Source: Prevotella sp. UBA2711
Lineage (GTDB): Bacteria; Bacteroidota; Bacteroidia; Bacteroidales; Bacteroidaceae
Direction of reading: 5' to 3'
DNA length: 37,163 nucleotides
Assembly: GCA_002354095.1 (NCBI GenBank)
Contig: DEKX01000021.1
Location: forward strand, 1 to 37,163
Shown here: piece by piece, positions 33,862 through 37,163 of the stretch
Layout of the letters: the number at the start of each line of letters is the position of its first letter
Numbering within the stretch: the first letter of the stretch is position 1
Translations under genes and position numbers: made by a program
Notes under the pieces: generated by a model
Told to the model about the DNA's origin: nothing
Databases searched by the model: none
What the model saw: the letters and a program-made list of their open reading frames with translations, nothing else

Positions 33862-33944
33862 CCTATACACCGGCGCTGCATGGAGGGCTTTTTCTCGCCG
33901 GCAAATGCCTTCTGCCGTTCGTACTCTTCTCTGTTCATATCATG

Positions 33945-33976
33945 CAAAGGTATAGTGATTATTGCAGACTGCCAAA
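33945..33976 (-). promoter_or_regulatory. full leftward promoter facing the GG-peptide gene
   Basis: On the minus strand TACCTTTG (33945-33952) has TTTG 20 bases upstream (33973-33976). Transcription would begin near 33938 and run about 110 nt to the strong hairpin at 33824-33852. No recognisable gene follows; an ATG at 33938-33936 would lie at the transcript's 5' end and open about 50 codons. Candidate small RNA or remnant promoter. Confidence 0.6.
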
Positions 33977-34087
33977 CATTTTAATAGAAAAAAAACTGCC
34001 GTCCCCATGCCATCACGCGACCTGCCCCCCGAGATTATGCACAGTTTTCGCTTTCTGTGCAAGGCAATGGAAAATAATGGCTCAAGA

Positions 34088-34120
34088 TTTGATGGTTATG
34101 ATTTTTATTGCTTAACTTTG
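34088..34120 (+). promoter_or_regulatory. promoter of the coiled-coil gene at 34191
   Basis: TTTG at 34088-34091 and TAACTTTG at 34113-34120 are 21 bases apart. The start codon is 70 bases downstream. With the leftward promoter at 33945 this accounts for most of the 392-base gap between genes. Confidence 0.75.
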
Positions 34121-34190
34121 CAGCCTTTTCGGCTCCTTTCACGGGAGCAGGATAACGATTGTCTAACCCAAACATAAAACGGCTAAATCT

Positions 34191-34964
34191 ATGAGCGAGA
34201 AAGTGGACACAGAGGAATTGAAGGAGGCGGCACGCGGGGCGTACCGCCAGTTACAAGACGAACTTGAGAGAAAGGTGGCAGAGGCAGAAGAACTGAAGGT
34301 GAGGATGCGCGTGGTGGAGGCTACGCAGGGGCTGCTCGAGGAGATTGACCGGCTGAAAACTGAAGCCGAGACTATGCTTAACGAGATTGACGGACTTAAC
34401 CAACTCATTCAGGAGAAGGACATGCAACTGAAAGAACTACGCCAACTGACGGCTGGCGTGGCCAAGAAGTCATCGGCCGACGATGTGTCGAAGGCCATAC
34501 GCATCTACCTGAACATGTCGAAGCGCAAGACGCAGAGCAAGCGTGAGGTCGCGAAGTCGATACTGCTGGAACTCATCACGGCGGCGAAGCTGGAGCTGTC
34601 GGAGGGCATCATGGAATCGCTGAACCACTTCGACGATGAGGAACTGACGGATCAGCCGCAGCCGACGGGCACCGCCAACGAAAACGTGGCTGAGCTGCTG
34701 ACCGCCGAGGCGCAAGTGCTGTGGCAGCGGCTGCGGGATGCGGGGCTCATCGTGGCCGACGGCTACGCACTGGCCGAAGGGGTGTCGGCCAACCAGGCGG
34801 CCTACATCGCCGACCGCATGGCCGAGAAGCTGCGGATCAAGAAGAAGTGGAAGCTGTTTCAGCTGCTCTGGGGCATCCCCAACCTGGCTCAGCTGGCTGG
34901 TACTTGGCAGCAGACGGGCAAGCTGCCGCCCCGTAGCAGCGATATCGACAAGCTGACAGAATAG
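34191..34964 (+). CDS. unknown coiled-coil protein
   Basis: This 257-aa protein is not recognised. Residues 5-95 are a long charged helix, very probably a coiled coil (EELKEAARGAYRQLQDELER and on); 100-150 are basic and helical (YLNMSKRKTQSKREVAKSIL); 165-257 look like a compact helical domain with KKKWKLFQLLWGIPNLAQLA near 217-236. No signal peptide. The second half is notably GC-rich (GCC, CGC, GGC codons) compared with the restriction operon. It has its own promoter and a strong terminator, so it is a single-gene unit. Confidence 0.75.
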   Translation: MSEKVDTEELKEAARGAYRQLQDELERKVAEAEELKVRMRVVEATQGLLEEIDRLKTEAETMLNEIDGLNQLIQEKDMQLKELRQLTAGVAKKSSADDVSKAIRIYLNMSKRKTQSKREVAKSILLELITAAKLELSEGIMESLNHFDDEELTDQPQPTGTANENVAELLTAEAQVLWQRLRDAGLIVADGYALAEGVSANQAAYIADRMAEKLRIKKKWKLFQLLWGIPNLAQLAGTWQQTGKLPPRSSDIDKLTE

Positions 34965-34982
34965 CCTGACATCCAGCAGGTT

Positions 34983-35030
34983 AAGGTCTTATATAAGTCT
35001 TATAGTAGGTCTTATATAAGACCTTTTTTT
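34983..35030 (+). terminator. terminator of the coiled-coil gene
   Basis: AAGGTCTTATATAAG (34983-34997) pairs perfectly with CTTATATAAGACCTT (35011-35025), followed by Ts to 35030. The right arm can instead fold on itself as a palindrome (35007-35024), so two structures compete. Confidence 0.88.
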
Positions 35031-35043
35031 ATGCCCTTTTGCG

Positions 35044-35051
35044 TAATTTTG
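35044..35051 (+). promoter_or_regulatory. promoter -7 box before the 35176 gene
   Basis: TAATTTTG fits TAnnTTTG. It gives a GC-rich leader of about 118 nt before ATG 35176, long enough for regulatory structure; I cannot assign it to a known element. Confidence 0.55.
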
Positions 35052-35175
35052 CAGCACCAACCGACGATGAGGGGAAAATGGTCAAGCGATGGACCGAAGG
35101 CCTGTCTCACTTCCCCGGTTGTGCGGTAGGGACCCTCGTGTGAGACCGAGGTCTTTCCCGGAAAGGACTTTGGTT

Positions 35176-35598
35176 ATGTCTAAGGAAATAACCACTACAA
35201 CTCCTCCTTCGGTATTTAATAATAAGGAGCAAAGTTGGCACTCGAACACAGACTTGGGCTGTGACGTAAAAACAATTCTGCGCAACGACGTGCGCATGGT
35301 GACAGGTAAGGAGTATCGGGGCATGTTCAGGCTCGACTCTGAGAGCATCGTTGATGAGTTCTACTGTCGTGACCCGCACTACACGTTCATCGAAATCCTG
35401 CCTCAGAAGGCGGAAAAGCGCCATCCGCACATGTTCGAGGGTGAGTTTATCACGGCTACTCGCCAAGGCGACGGATCGCCGCGGCTGAACTTCAAGAAAT
35501 TGAAGATGGGCGGGGACTTCAACCTGGAGCGCTATGCCCTCGGAGTGTATAATGAAATATGTATGGCGCTGGGGGGCATGGTAGAGGAAGTGAAGTAA
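35176..35598 (+). CDS. unknown small protein upstream of the DUF3987 gene
   Basis: From ATG 35176 the product is 140 aa, starting MSKEITTTTPPSVFNNKEQS. The frame is open back to 35089, but the extra 29 residues (MDRRPVSLPRLCGRDPRVRP) look non-coding and lie in a GC-rich leader. A compact middle (TGKEYRGMFRLDSESIVDEF, then YTFIEILPQKAEKRHPHMFE) suggests a small beta-rich domain; no family recognised. It occupies the same position before the helicase gene as the 110-aa gene does in the first module, with at best weak similarity. An array of AGTCTC units begins 11 bases after its stop. Confidence 0.7.
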   Translation: MSKEITTTTPPSVFNNKEQSWHSNTDLGCDVKTILRNDVRMVTGKEYRGMFRLDSESIVDEFYCRDPHYTFIEILPQKAEKRHPHMFEGEFITATRQGDGSPRLNFKKLKMGGDFNLERYALGVYNEICMALGGMVEEVK

Positions 35599-35609
35599 AA
35601 GGGGCAAGG

Positions 35610-35630
35610 AGTCTCAGTCTCAAATCTCAA
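35610..35630 (+). repeat. short-unit array B1 (AGTCTC type)
   Basis: AGTCTC, AGTCTC and AAATCTC follow each other. With B2 it forms an inverted pair around an AT-rich tract, the same layout as A1/A2. Confidence 0.8.
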
Positions 35631-35686
35631 TTCAAAAAAAGGATGCTCTCCATATCGGAAAATGTCTCTTTCTTTGTTTGTAACTT

Positions 35687-35728
35687 ATTGATTATTAAAT
35701 ATATATATAATATATATAATATAAATAA
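35687..35728. other. AT-rich tract between arrays B1 and B2
   Basis: About 42 bases nearly all A and T, with runs of TATATA. It is followed by a GGGGGTACCC motif at 35737-35746. The first module has a comparable GGGTATTTCCCC at 912-923 in the same position relative to the right array. Confidence 0.7.
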
Positions 35729-35756
35729 GGTAAGATGGGGGTACCCTGAAAAACAA

Positions 35757-35781
35757 CTGAGACTCTGAGACTGAGACTGCA
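35757..35781 (-). repeat. short-unit array B2 (inverted copy)
   Basis: On the minus strand the units read AGTCTC, AGTCTC, AGAGTCTC. A 13-base core AGTCTCAGTCTCA is shared with B1. It ends 48 bases before the DUF3987 start. Confidence 0.8.
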
Positions 35782-35829
35782 AGCCACATCGAGTGACATT
35801 AAAAGTTTAACTTAATTCATTAGAAAGCA

Positions 35830-37134
35830 ATGACTTACAACATTTTCAGTAGCACCGCCCCGGCGATGCCCAAGCCTGGAAAAGGCACAGAAATCGTGAA
35901 ATTACTTCTTTCACAGGTCTCACGTGAGATGCGCGAACCGCTTCTTCCGATGACCATTCCTGCTCTGGCAGCCCATGTGTCGGATGTGGAGTTCATGTAT
36001 TCGGACAACAAATATCATGAGCTTTGCGGCCAGATGGGGCACCTGATAGGTCCTTCCGGCATCGGTAAAGACCAGTTGCACGATCTCGTAGAGGCTATCA
36101 TGCGCTCGTTCCGAGACCATGACAGGGTGGAATACAAGAAACTGGAGGACTGGGCGCGGCAGAAGAACACCAGGAGCAACAACAAGGACAAGCCGGAACG
36201 CCCTGAGGTGGCTATCTGGTTTCCGCCCATCGATGTCACCAGCGCGGCATTTCTGCAGAATGCGCTGGGCTTGGAGAAACTGGGCGGTCGCACGCAGTAT
36301 CTGAATATGCCCGAGGTGGAGATGGTCGATAAGATGTGTGGCGGTCACAAGCAGGTGAGCATGATGGTTCGCAACATCTACGACCGCAAGCGCGTGGGTG
36401 CGCTCAGGGCTACTTCCGAAGGCGTCACGGGAAACCCTTTGATCAGGGCTAATCTCACGTTCAGTTCCATCCCCGAGGTCGCCCGTTCGTTCTATAAGCG
36501 TGACATGATCAACGGTTTCTTCGGTCGCATCCCGTTTGCTTACAAGGCACGTGGCGAGCGCAAGGGCAAGATTCCGCGTAAAGGCGATTTCGACGAAGCG
36601 TTCCTTCGTCAGCTCGACGACTATTTGGTGCGTCTCGACGGCTGCAAAGGCCGTTTCGTGGTGAAGCCGTTGAACAAGATGGCCGACCAGTTGGCAGAAG
36701 AGATGGCGACGCTGGCCGACCTGGCTGACGACGACATACTCTTTGAACTCTCGCACCGCAGCATCTTCTCCGCATGGAAGAAGGCGGCCACCCTTTGGAT
36801 TCTGAACGACCAGACCTGGTCGCGCTCCATCGGCGAGTTCATGGCGTGGTTCTGCTACTACGACCTCTGGTCGAAGGTACGCGTGTTCGGCGATATGTTC
36901 AAACTGGGCGATGCACAGAGTGACGGTGAGCAGAAGAGCGGCCCGAAAAACATGCTCGACAGTCTGGACACGTCGTTCAACGAGCTGCAACTGGAAGCCT
37001 TGCGACTGAGCCTCGGCAAGAGCAAGGAGGGCACGCGCCATCAGCTGAACGTCTGGAAGAACCGCGGCTTCATCACTTACTCAGCCCAGACGGGGCTTTA
37101 CACCAAGACGGAGGAGTATTTGAAGAGTTCATAG
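35830..37134 (+). CDS. DUF3987/VirE-type helicase-like protein without primase domain
   Basis: This 434-aa protein resembles the ATPase half of the VirE/DUF3987 proteins, a D5-like helicase relative. The P-loop GPSGIGKD (74-81) has Asp where Walker A normally has Ser/Thr. Further conserved-looking parts are VAIWFPPIDVTSAAFLQNAL near 136-155, YLNMPEVEMVDKM near 167-179, NLTFSSIPEVARSFYKRDMI near 218-237 and a C-terminal winged-helix-like end. There is no N-terminal primase-like domain as in the 782-aa protein at 10.6 kb. The stop codon lies in a TTCATAG repeat, 6 bases before the terminal inverted repeat. The gene sits directly after the B1-AT-B2 block. Confidence 0.8.
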   Translation: MTYNIFSSTAPAMPKPGKGTEIVKLLLSQVSREMREPLLPMTIPALAAHVSDVEFMYSDNKYHELCGQMGHLIGPSGIGKDQLHDLVEAIMRSFRDHDRVEYKKLEDWARQKNTRSNNKDKPERPEVAIWFPPIDVTSAAFLQNALGLEKLGGRTQYLNMPEVEMVDKMCGGHKQVSMMVRNIYDRKRVGALRATSEGVTGNPLIRANLTFSSIPEVARSFYKRDMINGFFGRIPFAYKARGERKGKIPRKGDFDEAFLRQLDDYLVRLDGCKGRFVVKPLNKMADQLAEEMATLADLADDDILFELSHRSIFSAWKKAATLWILNDQTWSRSIGEFMAWFCYYDLWSKVRVFGDMFKLGDAQSDGEQKSGPKNMLDSLDTSFNELQLEALRLSLGKSKEGTRHQLNVWKNRGFITYSAQTGLYTKTEEYLKSS

Positions 37135-37140
37135 TTCATA

Positions 37141-37163
37141 GTCACACAGAAATTCACAGAAAT
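37141..37163. repeat. 23-bp terminal inverted repeat, right copy
   Basis: Exact reverse complement of bases 1-23. Just upstream, TTCATAG units adjoin the DUF3987 stop codon. The copy runs to the very last base of the window, so the true repeat may be longer. Confidence 0.85.

Noticed and set aside
33962..34177. 71-codon frame MQTAKHFNRK upstream of the coiled-coil gene
   Set aside because: It reads through the full promoter at 34088-34120 and overlaps the leftward promoter's -33 box. Some middle residues look protein-like, so a remnant is possible, but support is too weak.
35089..35175. Upstream extension of the 35176 gene
   Set aside because: The 29 extra residues are Arg/Pro-rich from a GC-rich leader and resemble no protein; ATG 35176 fits better.
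35920..37041. Long minus-strand frame of 373 codons opposite the DUF3987 gene
   Set aside because: It is a mirror of a high-GC3 gene with no domain pattern; similar shadows lie opposite the ffh, kor and OmpA-like genes.

Overview
The window reads as a chromosomal contig from a Bacteroidales bacterium, most like the Prevotella/Segatella group. Evidence: many genes are preceded by the Bacteroidetes promoter box TAnnTTTG, often with a TTG/TTTG box about 20 bp further upstream; SD sequences are weak; and the gene set is typical (HU-HIG protein, OmpA and FadL-type outer-membrane proteins, TonB-dependent receptor, flavodoxin-DUF2023 pair, kor/vor cluster, GH115 and GH2 glycosidases, a 'smalltalk' miniprotein). 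No tRNA, rRNA, CRISPR array or insertion sequence was found.

Layout. (1) 1-13.5 kb is an accessory island. A leftward HU-type gene faces a 178-bp non-coding block in which an AT-only tract lies between inverted arrays of 8-bp units (TGTACCAA type). Then comes a tightly packed six-gene rightward operon: HsdR_N-like nuclease with an EVE-like domain, type III Mod, type III Res, an unknown helical protein, a Fic protein and another unknown. After a strong terminator follow two small unknown genes, a VirE_N/DUF3987-type primase-helicase, a third copy of the TGTACCAA array directly after its stop codon, and a phage P5-like protein. (2) 13.6-32.8 kb is ordinary chromosome: flavodoxin and DUF2023; a TerB-like protein; a QueH/5-formyl-THF cyclo-ligase fusion; ffh, folD and a 59-aa TPR protein; a four-subunit 2-oxoacid:ferredoxin oxidoreductase; a DUF362/TonB-receptor operon on the other strand; FadL-like and OmpA-like proteins; and a GH115 alpha-glucuronidase convergent with a GH2 beta-galactosidase-like enzyme. 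(3) 32.9-37.2 kb is a second accessory module: leftward smalltalk and P5-like genes, a 32-aa double-glycine-leader peptide with its own promoter and terminator, a coiled-coil protein, a small unknown protein, and a DUF3987-type helicase preceded by another AT-rich block between inverted short arrays (AGTCTCA type).

The two accessory modules share a plan: primase-helicase-like gene, inverted short-unit arrays around an AT-rich core, and a P5-like protein; the second adds a tiny hydrophobic smalltalk protein. This looks like a replication unit plus a holin/endolysin-like pair, as in a domesticated phage satellite, but that reading is inference. The window itself begins and ends with a perfect 23-bp inverted repeat, each copy lying just after the stop codon of a module gene (HU, DUF3987), so both edges probably fall in a dispersed repeat.

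Other points of interest are the defence-like operon mixing modification-reading, type III restriction and Fic functions; the GG-leader peptide with only eight core residues; and 7-8-bp tandem arrays that supply stop or start codons or lie inside reading frames.
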